Source: Sphingomonadales bacterium
GTDB lineage: Bacteria > Pseudomonadota > Alphaproteobacteria > Sphingomonadales > Sphingomonadaceae
Length of the DNA: 59,049 nt
NCBI GenBank assembly: GCA_018971065.1
Contig: JAGWVC010000008.1
Location: 1 to 59,049 of the forward strand
Direction of reading: 5' to 3'
Position numbers and translations under genes: made by a program. Below, one piece after another: positions 8,968-17,372 of this stretch (within the stretch, counting starts at the first letter, position 1; every line of letters starts with the position of its first letter). Below the pieces are notes generated by a model. It was not told the origin of the DNA and searched no databases. It worked only from the letters and a program-made list of their open reading frames with translations.

Positions 8968-9027
8968 CCGCGAAACTGGCCATACAATATTGATAACAAA
9001 GTGTATTCCGTAACCCCTGTTTCAGGG

Positions 9028-9081
9028 TGGCCCCCGAACTGGCCCCCGTACCTGTTCCGCTGGGGATCAAATCGGGGGCCA
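9028..9081. promoter_or_regulatory. Candidate integrase arm-type sites, left end
   Basis: TGGCCCCC occurs at 9028-9035 and 9040-9047, and inverted at 9074-9081. The same octamer recurs three times near the other end of the element. Clusters of short direct repeats flanking att cores are typical arm-type binding sites of phage integrases; the assignment is inference. Confidence 0.4.
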
Positions 9082-9090
9082 TTCGGTGCG

Positions 9091-9294
9091 TTAGCTGTTT
9101 GCCCTGCCCCCCTCCTCCGCCCCCTCCAGCAGCGCCCGGAGGCTATCCGCCATAATGATGCGCCTTCCTCCAACGCGGCGCGCGTCCAACCGCCCCGATG
9201 CAATTAGGGTGTAGATCGTACTCCGACCCAGGCTCGACACGGCGCAGGCCTCCGCAACCGAGTAAGCGAGGCGGACGGGAACTGCTTCACCCAC
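9091..9294 (-). CDS. Excisionase-like helix-turn-helix protein
   Basis: 67 aa with a GTG start preceded by a GGAAGGGG run. The fold is the short MerR/AlpA-like winged helix (HTH_17): an N-terminal YSVAEACAVSSLGRSTIYTL helix-turn-helix and the wing RRVGGRRIIM. This is typical of excisionase/AlpA proteins that bind att DNA and direct tyrosine recombinases. It lies about 125 bp inside the distal attachment site, opposite the integrase end. No competing assignment fits better, though transcription factors of the same fold exist. Confidence 0.75.
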   Translation of the reverse strand: MGEAVPVRLAYSVAEACAVSSLGRSTIYTLIASGRLDARRVGGRRIIMADSLRALLEGAEEGGRANS

Positions 9295-9408
9295 GGCCCC
9301 GCCCCTTCCTGATATACCGGGGGTGGCCCGAAGGGTGGCCTACGGGGGAAATCCGGCCCTGAAGACTCGCGCCTAGGGACGTGGAAATCTCTACCAAATT
9401 ATTTCCGC

Positions 9409-11634
9409 TCACTGCCCCGTCCCCGCACCACTGGCCTTGCGTAGCTGCTGGATGCCGGGGTCCGATAAGTTGTGGGCATGGTCCGCCAAGGCACGCTGAC
9501 CGTGAGTCGCCGCCACACCCCGCCCGACAGCAACGGCCCCCTCGTAATCGCCTTGGTGCGTTGTGAGGTAAGCCCCCATAGAATCCGAGATTTGCTTTGC
9601 CACTTTCTTCCGCTCGAAATCACCAAGGGGGTGGCCGGTGATGACATAGAAGTTCGCCGCCGCCAGCCCCGTAAGGTTCGCGGCCTGCTGCTTGAGCTGG
9701 GCGTAGGAGTGGATGTGGGTTGGGTCGGCCAGCTCCTGCTGCTTCTTCAGGCGGGCATCCGCGCGGGCCTCCGCCTCCATCTGCCTTGAGAAGGAGTGCG
9801 CGCGGGAGACCATCGCCACCCCCTCTTCCCCCGATATGTCCCCCGCGAGAACCGCTTGGCCTACCTGGTGTTCGTAGGCCGGGGTGTAGCCTCCGCTCTC
9901 GCCCTGCAAGGCCAGGTCCATGACCTTCTTGGCGTGCAAGGGGTCATCCCCATTGAGTTTCATCCGGTTGGTCATCACCCCGGCCGAATTGGTGGTGTCC
10001 TCGTGCAGGACTGCCAGGGTCGCCCCCGCCTCCTGAGCCGTGTAGCCCTGAGCGGTAAGCTCCCGGATGAGGCCCTTGGTGTCGTAGTTGCCCGTGAGCA
10101 AATCCGTCCCGTGCTGCTGGTAGAGGTAGGCCGCGCCATCCTGCCCCTTCGCCTGGAGCGTTGCCCGCTGCGCTCGAACCCGTTCGGTAATGTCGAACTC
10201 CTGGGCCTGCTGGATGCGGTAGCGCGCGGTGCCAATCTGCTCGGCCTGCCCCGATATGTCGAACAGGGACGGCCCCTTGGCGATCACCGGGGGAGATGCG
10301 GGGGCATCCGGGGGCGGGGCATTGAGGGCGGCTGCTACCTGACCCACTGCGCCCTGCGCCTGGGTGCCTTGGGGGAACGCCACGCTCTGGGGGTTCACAT
10401 CCACCCCGTTCACCTTGGTCCGCCAGTGGACATGCGGCCCCGAGGAGTTTCCTGTGTTGCCGCTGAGGGCGATGGCCTGCCCGGGAGTCACTTGGTCCCC
10501 CACAGCCACCCCCGCTTGGGAGAGATGGGCGTAGGAGGAGACGAGGCCGCCCCCGTGGTCGATCTTGACGAAGTTCCCCGAGGAGGGATCGCTCCCGACC
10601 GCCACCACTGTACCGACCCCGGGAGAGACCACTTGGGTGCCTTCGGGGACTGCCAGGTCGAGGCCGTGATGCACTTCCCCATCGGCCCGGTGTGCTGCGT
10701 ACTCGCCACCCTTCACCGTCACCCCACCTTGAACCGGGAGGGCGTGCGCTGGGGGCAAGGCCGCGTTGGCAAGCTGGGGGGCTTGGCCGGGGGGCGGGGG
10801 TGTGGGATGCAGCTCGGCACCGCTCCCGAACTTCCCATCCAGGACCGCCGTGTTGTCCAGCCCAATGGCCTTTGTCAGGTCCACCAGCCCGGGGTTGCGG
10901 GTGGAGGAGGCTGCGGAGAGGATCGCCTGGGTGGACATGGTGTGCCACTCCTGCTCGGTGCCGCCCGTGTGGACGAACATCTGGTGGGCGGGGTACATCG
11001 CCGCGATAGCCTCGTCCGCAGTCATCAGCCCGCCCTGCTGCTTGGCCAGGGTAGTCAGGGCGTTCGCTGCAAGGGCCGAGTTGTTCTGCCCCCGTTCGGC
11101 CACGATGCGGGCTTGGTTGTGGGCGATGTTCCCTTGGAGGGTCTGCTGGGTGTACTGGGCTTCCACCGGGGCGAACCCTGCGATCTCGTCCTTGCCGGTG
11201 TAGTCCTTGGCGATCCCCGCCACACCCTCCCGCCACTTCTGGGCAAAGGCTGCGGGGTCGTTCTGCTCGGCCCATGAGGCGCTATCAAGCTGGAGCTGGG
11301 AGAGGGCGGACTGGGAGCGGATGGCCGCCCCCTCCTTCGCGTACGCCTCCATGTACCAAGGGTTCTGCGTGGGGGCGATCTTGCCCGCCTTCACCGCCTC
11401 GGACAGGACCATGCCCTGGTTCGTGAGGGCGTCCTTGTGGGCCTGGGCGCGCTGCTTCTCGGCCTCGTTCAGGGCGATCCCCTGGAGGGTGTCCCCGAGG
11501 ACCGGCTGCACGGACCTGAGCGACTGGGCGAGCTGGAGGGCGGAGTTGGTGGTGGGCGTCTGGTAGCGATCCCCGGTGTCATGTGCCTGGACGGCTACCT
11601 GGGAACGGGCGAGGGGGTCGGTGGAGGTTGCCAT
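9409..11634 (-). CDS. Phage-like large protein with internal M23 (LytM) peptidase domain
   Basis: 741 aa without a signal peptide. Residues 1-270 are helical and Gln/Ala-rich, with features like those of podovirus internal virion (ejection) proteins (QGIALNEAEKQRAQAHKDAL, NPWYMEAY). A Pro-rich linker follows, then an M23 zinc metallopeptidase domain (about 310-415) with HHGLD (zinc ligands H322, D326), SYAHLS and HVHW (H401/H403). Residues 440-741 are again helical. M23 enzymes cut peptidoglycan cross-bridges; in virions they help DNA ejection through the cell wall. Stop and start adjoin the upstream small gene without a gap. A phage-derived virion hydrolase is the best reading. A cell-wall-targeting effector is an alternative. 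Confidence 0.65.
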   Translation of the reverse strand: MATSTDPLARSQVAVQAHDTGDRYQTPTTNSALQLAQSLRSVQPVLGDTLQGIALNEAEKQRAQAHKDALTNQGMVLSEAVKAGKIAPTQNPWYMEAYAKEGAAIRSQSALSQLQLDSASWAEQNDPAAFAQKWREGVAGIAKDYTGKDEIAGFAPVEAQYTQQTLQGNIAHNQARIVAERGQNNSALAANALTTLAKQQGGLMTADEAIAAMYPAHQMFVHTGGTEQEWHTMSTQAILSAASSTRNPGLVDLTKAIGLDNTAVLDGKFGSGAELHPTPPPPGQAPQLANAALPPAHALPVQGGVTVKGGEYAAHRADGEVHHGLDLAVPEGTQVVSPGVGTVVAVGSDPSSGNFVKIDHGGGLVSSYAHLSQAGVAVGDQVTPGQAIALSGNTGNSSGPHVHWRTKVNGVDVNPQSVAFPQGTQAQGAVGQVAAALNAPPPDAPASPPVIAKGPSLFDISGQAEQIGTARYRIQQAQEFDITERVRAQRATLQAKGQDGAAYLYQQHGTDLLTGNYDTKGLIRELTAQGYTAQEAGATLAVLHEDTTNSAGVMTNRMKLNGDDPLHAKKVMDLALQGESGGYTPAYEHQVGQAVLAGDISGEEGVAMVSRAHSFSRQMEAEARADARLKKQQELADPTHIHSYAQLKQQAANLTGLAAANFYVITGHPLGDFERKKVAKQISDSMGAYLTTHQGDYEGAVAVGRGVAATHGQRALADHAHNLSDPGIQQLRKASGAGTGQ

Positions 11635-12009
11635 TTACTTGCTCCCCGCTTCACCGGCCGCTTCCGGCTCCCAAACCCGGACATCATCCCGCAAATAATA
11701 GCGGCCAAACGTGCCCCGGCCTCCGGCCTTCCGGTGGTCATCGCGCATCACCGGGATAGCCCACTTCGCAGGGTTCCGGAGGCGGGCTAGAATGCGAGTT
11801 ACCTGGAGACACCGCCCCAGCCCCGCAAACATCTCCTCCTTCACGGGCCTGTAGGGCGCTGCGGCTGAGAGGAAGCGGAGCATTTGCGCTTCCTGACTGC
11901 GGCGGATGGTGCGGGCTTCGCCTTCTCCCACGCTGAAGCAGATCGGGGCATCGGAGCACGGGGTCGGAATAACCGAGCCGCACTCGGGGCAGGTTGGGAA
12001 GGTACGCAT
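11635..12009 (-). CDS. Small Cys-containing protein of the integrative element
   Basis: 124 aa from the ATG at 12009, which has GGAG nine bases upstream. A GTG at 12024 is in frame but lacks a better site. The N-terminus has CPECG followed by CSDAPIC, a possible small zinc ribbon. The rest is helical and ends in an acidic tail (WEPEAAGEAG). Its stop directly abuts the ATG of the 741-aa phage-like gene, so the two are probably co-translated. I do not recognise a family. Confidence 0.55.
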   Translation of the reverse strand: MRTFPTCPECGSVIPTPCSDAPICFSVGEGEARTIRRSQEAQMLRFLSAAAPYRPVKEEMFAGLGRCLQVTRILARLRNPAKWAIPVMRDDHRKAGGRGTFGRYYLRDDVRVWEPEAAGEAGSK

Positions 12010-12157
12010 GGCGGCAGTCTCCACAACTGGAGTTCACGGGTTGGCCGCTTCCCCAATGCAAACGGGAAGCCGCCGAGCGGACGCTGTTGCTATAGAGTGC
12101 ATAGCTGGGCTGTACGCTTGAGACCGTCGTCCCGCTCATCGCCAGTTGCGAGGCAAG

Positions 12158-12186
12158 TTACTAGCGGAACTGCCTAGATAAGTCAA
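12158..12186 (-). promoter_or_regulatory. Candidate promoter for the left gene block of the element
   Basis: On the minus strand TTGACT (12181-12186), a 17-bp spacer and TAGTAA (12158-12163), about 150 bp upstream of the Cys-containing small gene. The -35 is good and the -10 is weak. Confidence 0.4.
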
Positions 12187-12604
12187 GTGTGAACTGCCTG
12201 AAATTCAATGAATACATAGAACTACAGAAACTCTACTGCCCCGTTAGTCTTTGTCAAAGTCAGCATTTCCGGGCGTTCCTGGCATCCCCCACGCGCCCGC
12301 ACTTTCAGAACAAAGAAAGAACTCCGGGAGTGGATCGGCGCGTAAGAGGCCTTCGCGGGCCGGTGATTTCTTCGCCAGGGGCCTTGCCAACGCACGACGC
12401 GCTGTCCCTAGTAGGGGAGATACCAGCGGTCGCCGCCCTGCCGGGGATAACTATGCAATGAGTAAAATCGGGGAAACCGTGCTCCCCCTGTAGTCGTTGC
12501 TGTGGTGGCGGCCGCGCTTTTGACTGATCTGAGGTCTTGTGCGGGTCCGCCCCCCCCCTCTTAACGCGGGAGAGCGTTGATAGCACTGTTCCAATGAAAC
12601 AGCT
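12187..12604. other. Non-coding gap inside the integrative element
   Basis: About 420 bp (595 bp from gene to gene) with no convincing gene on either strand. It contains a C-run near 12550 and a weak GGGGA/TCCCC hairpin near 12470-12487. It separates the ParB-like gene from the left gene block and could hold a terminator, a centromere-like site or an origin; I cannot identify one. Confidence 0.4.
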
Positions 12605-13351
12605 TCAGCAGCCCTCCCCCAGATAATCCCCCAAGTCCACGCCCCCGCCGTCCTCCCAAGTCAGGTCCGTGAGCAAAGCCCGTGCGGCCTCCTCCACCCG
12701 CCCCCGCGCCTCCACCGAAGTCACCCCTGACAGCAACGCCCGGGCTTCCGCAATGTGGGCGAGGACGCCCTCAAGGGTTTGTTGCTCCGCAGTCGGTTGG
12801 GGGTCCCGCTCCCAAAGGCCGCCCGGAGCATCGTTATCCTCTCCGGCCATCTCCCGGAACACCGCAGGGAAGTCTATTTCGATCCACCGACGCACCGTCG
12901 AATACGAGACCCCCGGCAACTCCGCCGCAATGTCCCGGTAAGACTTGAGCTTGCCCTTCGCGGTCCGGTGGTGCCCGGCATCCACGTAAGCGCGGAGAGC
13001 TGGCCGGAGGAGCTTGGGTTTGAGGGGTTGGCCGTGGCGGAGGTTGGCGTCGAAGCCCATCCACCGCGCCTCCCTCAGGTCCACACAAGGGACGATCTTC
13101 GCAAGGCCGCTTTCCTCACCTAGCTCCTCCCGGGCGTCCCTGCGGTGGAAGCCATCGACCAGCACCAGCGCACCGCCCACATCTGCCACCAGCAGGGGAG
13201 GGAATTGCTCCCCGTTCTTCATGGCGAGGCGGTAGCGGGTGACGGTGGCCGGGGATGTGCTTCCCCGGATTTGCTCCTCAAGGTGGTGCGCGAGGTCTGC
13301 GAAATGCACGGTAGAGACCGCTGGCGCCGGTGGTGAGCTAGGAGCAGTCAT
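12605..13351 (-). CDS. ParB/Srx-fold protein with C-terminal HTH
   Basis: 248 aa. Residues 45-110 resemble the ParB N-terminal (ParB/Srx) fold, with LLVADVGGALVLVDGFHRRDA and a following ANLRHGQPL segment at the position of the nucleotide-binding motif. Residues about 135-160 form an HTH (SYRDIAAELPGVSYSTVRRW). The C-terminus is acidic. ParB-like proteins of this size on mobile elements act as DNA-binding, CTP-binding or nuclease-type factors in replication or transcription. There is no ParA next to it, so a simple partition system is unlikely. ATG at 13351 overlaps the stop of the upstream gene (ATGA). Confidence 0.7.
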   Translation of the reverse strand: MTAPSSPPAPAVSTVHFADLAHHLEEQIRGSTSPATVTRYRLAMKNGEQFPPLLVADVGGALVLVDGFHRRDAREELGEESGLAKIVPCVDLREARWMGFDANLRHGQPLKPKLLRPALRAYVDAGHHRTAKGKLKSYRDIAAELPGVSYSTVRRWIEIDFPAVFREMAGEDNDAPGGLWERDPQPTAEQQTLEGVLAHIAEARALLSGVTSVEARGRVEEAARALLTDLTWEDGGGVDLGDYLGEGC

Positions 13352-13677
13352 TCGCCAGTCTCTCGCGCGTCACACCCCGGGGTCTTCCGGCACGCCCGTA
13401 TGCGGATGATGTAGAGCGTGGCGTTATCCCGTGCGAGCGCGCGCCCCAGCTCGACAACTTCCCTCCGCCTTTCAGGGGGCAAGCTGGAGAGGAGGCTACC
13501 GGGCGGCGCGTCCGGCTCTGTGGAGACGCACCCTATCACCGCAGCCTCCGCCACGTCGCGCGCAACTTCCCCCGAGGGTTCCAGAGCGCGCGCCAGCGCG
13601 ACTACGCATTCCGAATTGGATTGACCGGGGGACGCCATTGCGAACGCCCCCGCAAGCGAGATCAGAGCGGCTATCAC
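13348..13677 (-). CDS. Small exported protein of unknown function
   Basis: 109 aa from the GTG at 13677, chosen because it overlaps the upstream stop (GTGA) and has GGAG eight bases before it. The longer frame to 13734 would overlap the upstream gene by 60 bp. The N-terminus MIAALISLAGAFAMA is a short signal peptide or anchor. The mature part carries four cysteines, in ECVVAL, GCVST and RACRKTPGC. Its size, signal and place in a phage-like block recall small lysis or spanin-type proteins, but there is no sequence hallmark, so the function is open. Confidence 0.5.
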   Translation of the reverse strand: MIAALISLAGAFAMASPGQSNSECVVALARALEPSGEVARDVAEAAVIGCVSTEPDAPPGSLLSSLPPERRREVVELGRALARDNATLYIIRIRACRKTPGCDARETGE

Positions 13678-14222
13678 GGCCGCCACTCCACGCCAAGCAT
13701 CGACGCCGCCGCCTTCACCTGAGTAGCTTCCCACTCATGGCCGAAGCCTATATCCTCGTCGGCCTTCCATGCAGTGTAGATCGCGGTGGCCGCTTCCCGG
13801 GTGACAGGGCGGAGGTTGTGAATCGCCGTGTTTATTTCCTGCCATGCGGCCCCTACCGCCCCCACGCCTTCGGCAATGTTCTCGTCCGCGTCCAGGTAGC
13901 CGCCAATTGCGTGCAGTTCGTCGTTGTCCTCAATCAGCGTCGTACGCATAGCGAGCAACGCAAGCGGGTCGCTTGGGGGCCACTCCCCGGCGAATAGCTC
14001 CATAGGGTCGCCTAGCCGCTCGCTCCTCAGCGCAAGAATTTGGGCCTCAAGCCGGGTGAGGTATTCATGCCAGTCCCGAACGCGGGCTATAAGTGCTCCC
14101 CGCGCTGCCCCTTCCTCGGTCCAATTCTCTTGCAGTTGGACAAGCATCCCCCCGAGGCTGGCGCGTATCCGCTGCGCCCAGTCACTGAGCATCTCTTCGA
14201 TGGCGTGCACATCAGCAGACAT
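13674..14222 (-). CDS. Hypothetical helical protein of the integrative element
   Basis: 182 aa, ATG at 14222 with AGGAGA seven to eight bases upstream. Predicted almost entirely helical, with heptad-like stretches in the first 60 residues. No signal peptide or membrane helix. I do not recognise a family. It is the first gene of a coupled trio (stop-start overlaps with the exported small protein and then the ParB-like gene), so these three are probably made together. 84 bp separate it from the integrase stop upstream. Confidence 0.55.
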   Translation of the reverse strand: MSADVHAIEEMLSDWAQRIRASLGGMLVQLQENWTEEGAARGALIARVRDWHEYLTRLEAQILALRSERLGDPMELFAGEWPPSDPLALLAMRTTLIEDNDELHAIGGYLDADENIAEGVGAVGAAWQEINTAIHNLRPVTREAATAIYTAWKADEDIGFGHEWEATQVKAAASMLGVEWRP

Positions 14223-14306
14223 GGTGGTTTCTCCTGTTCGTGAGTGGCGGTGGCGGTGCTAAGAAAAAAGGGGCTTCACCCTGGGGGATAGGCGGGCATC
14301 GGAGGA

Positions 14307-15539
14307 TCACGCCCCGCCCTTCCCCCTGAAGGGCACGATTTCAGCGCCCTTGCGGAGCTGGTCTAGGTGATCGCTCCACCATTGCGCCATCTCCACCCGC
14401 TCCTGCCAATGCGCCCCGCGATGATAGGCGGCCCGCACCTTGTCGCCGTCCCCGTGGGCTAGTGCCCGTTCGATGGCGTCGGGAGACCACTTGCCGCTTT
14501 CGTTCAACAGCGTGGAAGCCATCGCCCGGAAGCCGTGGGCGGTCATTTCATCGCTGGCATAACCTAGACGGCGTAGGGCGGCGTTGAGGGTGTTCTCACT
14601 CATGGGGCGGGTGCGGGTGCGGATTGAGGGGAACACAAAGCCACCCGCCCCCGTCACTAACTGCACCTCCCTCAGGATGGCGACGGCTTGCAGAGAGAGA
14701 GGGACGCGGTGGTCTTTACGCATCTTGGTCTTGCTGGCCGGGATCGTCCAGAGACGGCCCTCAAGGTCAAACTCGGCCCATTCGGCATGGCGTAGCTCAC
14801 CGGGGCGAACAAACACGTGGGGGGCAAGTTGAAGGGCCAGGGCGGTAAGGCCTTGCCCCTCATAGCCATCAATCGCCCGCATCAACTCCCCGGCCTTCTG
14901 CGGCTCGGTAACCGCCCCGTAGTGCGTGACCTTGGGCGTAGTCAGCGCTCCTCTAAGGTCGCGCGTGGGATCGGAGCGCAGGCGTGCCGTGGCGATAGCG
15001 TAGCGGAAGACCATGCTGGCGAGTTGAAGGGTGCGGCGGGCGCTTTCAAGGTTGCCCTTGCGCTCAATCCTGCGCACCGCGTCCAGCACATCCCCGGCTT
15101 CGATGTCCGCCAGAGGCATCCCGCCAATCGACCCTCTCAGTTGCCGCAGCAGGTATTCACTCCGGGTGGCAGTGGCAGGCGCCCAGCCTCCTTCACCGTC
15201 CCGCCTCCGCTTCTGGCAATACTCGTCCGCAATCGCCGTGAAGGTGTTGGCAGCATCCACCTTGGACTGGCGGGCAGCCCGCCGCTTCTCCACGGCAGGG
15301 TCTTTGCCAGCGGTCCGCAGGTCGCGGGCTTCGTCCCGGCGCTGACGCGCAACGGCCAAGCTCACCTCGGGGTAAGTGCCCAAGCCGAGCTTCTTCTCCT
15401 TCCCCTCTACCCGATACTTCAACCGCCAGAGCTTCCCGCCAGTCGGCTGGACTAGGAGGAACAGGCCAAAAGCATCCCCCATCTTGTAGGGCTTCGCGCG
15501 AGGCTTGGCGTTACGGATGGCAGTGTCAGTGAGCGCCAC
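14307..15539 (-). CDS. Tyrosine recombinase / P4-type integrase
   Basis: 410 aa from the GTG at 15539, which has AGGAG seven bases upstream and starts the canonical MALTDTAIRNAKP N-terminus; the longer frame adds a non-homologous leader. An N-terminal DUF4102 arm-binding domain (about 1-85) is followed by a SAM-like core-binding domain (about 100-190) and the catalytic domain. Catalytic residues visible: Arg in VRPGELRHAEW, His-x-x-Arg in HGFRAMAST, and the Tyr nucleophile in AAYHRGAHW. P4-type integrases insert elements into tRNA genes, and this one lies 200 bp from the tRNA-Gly 3' end. Confidence 0.95.
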   Translation of the reverse strand: MALTDTAIRNAKPRAKPYKMGDAFGLFLLVQPTGGKLWRLKYRVEGKEKKLGLGTYPEVSLAVARQRRDEARDLRTAGKDPAVEKRRAARQSKVDAANTFTAIADEYCQKRRRDGEGGWAPATATRSEYLLRQLRGSIGGMPLADIEAGDVLDAVRRIERKGNLESARRTLQLASMVFRYAIATARLRSDPTRDLRGALTTPKVTHYGAVTEPQKAGELMRAIDGYEGQGLTALALQLAPHVFVRPGELRHAEWAEFDLEGRLWTIPASKTKMRKDHRVPLSLQAVAILREVQLVTGAGGFVFPSIRTRTRPMSENTLNAALRRLGYASDEMTAHGFRAMASTLLNESGKWSPDAIERALAHGDGDKVRAAYHRGAHWQERVEMAQWWSDHLDQLRKGAEIVPFRGKGGA

Positions 15540-15561
15540 GGCGGTTCTCCTCCGGCGCTGG

Positions 15562-15622
15562 TGGCCCCCAAGTGGAGAACGCCACATACAGCGCTTGGCC
15601 CCCGGCCCCCGCAATGGCCCCC
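15562..15622. promoter_or_regulatory. Candidate integrase arm-type sites, right end
   Basis: TGGCCCCC occurs at 15562-15569, 15596-15603 and 15615-15622, all in one orientation, between the integrase start and the tRNA. It matches the octamers at 9028-9081 at the opposite end of the element. Confidence 0.4.
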
Positions 15623-15737
15623 AAATCAGGCCGGATGCAGGCGGACAGGGCTGGACGCCCTTGGCCGAGTGAAGGCCTAAACATAAGGATTTTCGTGGAT
15701 TTGTCCAGACCTAGACGAATGCATCTGGACTGGGGAG

Positions 15738-15811
<74 letters not shown>

Positions 15812-16013
15812 ATGGGCGAGACGTCGCCGCCCGCTCTTGAGCGTACCGCGCTTGCCACGAATGACCGCGTGCCGTCAACGGCGAGATAGCGTCTCGGGTG
15901 CCGCCGCTTCGGTATGGCGGATTGACATGTCCAGTCATGCCATGATTCGCTGCATCGCAACAACGATGCCAATAATGCTTGTCACAGCTTCTTCACCACC
16001 GGATGATAGAAGT

Positions 16014-17360
16014 ATGAGCAAGAAATTCACCAGCAGCGTGAGCAACCCGGGCGACACCGACATGGAAATGCCGCAACCTCGTCAATTGTTCCGGTCTGTC
16101 ACCGGCAGTCGCGTGCGCGCGTCGCTTGACCAGTTGCTTGGTTCCCGATTCGGCCGCCTGCTTGATCGTATCGGGCGGGGGCCTCGTCCAGCGGACAGCG
16201 AAAGCCTGCTCGATCACGTGAGCGCGCTGCTTTCGTTGCGCGGCCGTGCTTCGGGGCCGGCGCTGGCATCGGCATTTTTCGACCGTTATGAAGCCAGCGA
16301 TCTTTCGGAACGGCAGGCGTTTCTCGAGCAGCTTCATGCGCACACCCCGCGTGATGGTGCGGCCGTTGATCGGGCCATCGCGCGCTGGAACGAGAAGCGG
16401 GATGACGCGGCTGCGGCGGCGCTGCACAACGCGACCGAATCGCCCTGCGCGAAACTGATCAGGGTTCTGAATTTGGCACCCGAGGGTACCCGGCGCTTGG
16501 TTGCGATGCGCAACGACCTCTTGGCGATTGCCAGCCCTTCGGCGGAACTGCGGCTGCTCGACCGCGAATTCGAGGATGCGTTCACGGCGTGGTTCAACGC
16601 CGGTTTCCTGGAGTTGCGCCGGATCGACTGGAATTCACCGGCTGCCGTTCTGGAACGGATCATTCGCTATGAGGCGGTACACTCGATCGCCGGCTGGGAT
16701 GATCTCCGGCGCCGGGTCGAACCGCTTGACCGGCGTTGCTATGGCTTCTTCCACCCGCAGATGGCGGACGATCCGTTGATCTTCGTCGAGGTGGCACTGA
16801 CCAACAATCTGCCTTCGGCGATTGCGCAGATTATCGCGACCGACCGCAACACGATCGATCCCCGCGAAGCCGGTTGCGCGATCTTCTATTCGATCTCGAA
16901 CTGCCAGAATGGCCTGCGCGGGATTCCCTTCGGCAATTTCCTGATCAAGCAGGTGGTTGGACTGCTGAAGGGTGAGCTGCCGCAATTGAAGCAATTCGCC
17001 ACGCTGTCGCCGGTGCCGGGGTTTGCCAAGTGGCTGTCGGGCGAACTGGGCGAAGCCAGCGTGCCGGGTGGCGATGAGCTGCGGGGGCAATGCGCGCGCT
17101 ACATCACCAGTGCGCGGGACAAGCGCGGTCAGGTGCTCGACTCGGTGGCGCGGTTCCATCTTGGCAACGGCGCTCGGCTGGAGGCCGTTCACACGCGTGC
17201 CGACCTTTCGGACAAGGGGCAGCGGCAATCGCACGGGGTGATGGTGAACTACCTCTACGATCTCAACACGATCGAGGCGAACCACTTGCGTCTGTTCGAG
17301 GGCGGTGAGGTGGCGGTTTCACAGCCGGTCGAGAGCTTGCTGAAGGCACACGGCGGCTGA
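16014..17360 (+). CDS. Malonyl-CoA decarboxylase
   Basis: 448 aa from the ATG at 16014; upstream in-frame codons give an unrelated leader. The enzyme converts malonyl-CoA to acetyl-CoA and CO2. An N-terminal helical domain (about 60-180) is followed by the catalytic C-terminal domain, with the conserved YSISNCQNGLRGIPFGNFLIKQ segment and LKQFATLSPVPGF. The conserved HGVMVNYLYD segment near the C-terminus matches the family's active-site region. Length is typical for alphaproteobacterial members. No matABC partner genes are adjacent, so it may detoxify malonyl-CoA or serve general malonate use. It is convergent with apt. Confidence 0.92.
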   Translation: MSKKFTSSVSNPGDTDMEMPQPRQLFRSVTGSRVRASLDQLLGSRFGRLLDRIGRGPRPADSESLLDHVSALLSLRGRASGPALASAFFDRYEASDLSERQAFLEQLHAHTPRDGAAVDRAIARWNEKRDDAAAAALHNATESPCAKLIRVLNLAPEGTRRLVAMRNDLLAIASPSAELRLLDREFEDAFTAWFNAGFLELRRIDWNSPAAVLERIIRYEAVHSIAGWDDLRRRVEPLDRRCYGFFHPQMADDPLIFVEVALTNNLPSAIAQIIATDRNTIDPREAGCAIFYSISNCQNGLRGIPFGNFLIKQVVGLLKGELPQLKQFATLSPVPGFAKWLSGELGEASVPGGDELRGQCARYITSARDKRGQVLDSVARFHLGNGARLEAVHTRADLSDKGQRQSHGVMVNYLYDLNTIEANHLRLFEGGEVAVSQPVESLLKAHGG

Positions 17361-17372
17361 ATTCGCCGCCGG

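Noticed and set aside
9796..11277. Long frames on both strands overlapping the M23 gene
   Set aside because: Only the 741-aa frame contains zinc-ligand motifs and adjoins its upstream neighbour; the others are Gly/Pro/Arg-rich shadows.
12189..12586. Small open frames in the gap of the integrative element
   Set aside because: They lack ribosome-binding sites and show no protein-like composition on either strand.
15837..16013. Extended N-terminus of malonyl-CoA decarboxylase
   Set aside because: The 59 extra residues run through the tRNA upstream region and have no similarity to the family's N-terminus; the ATG at 16014 is preferred.
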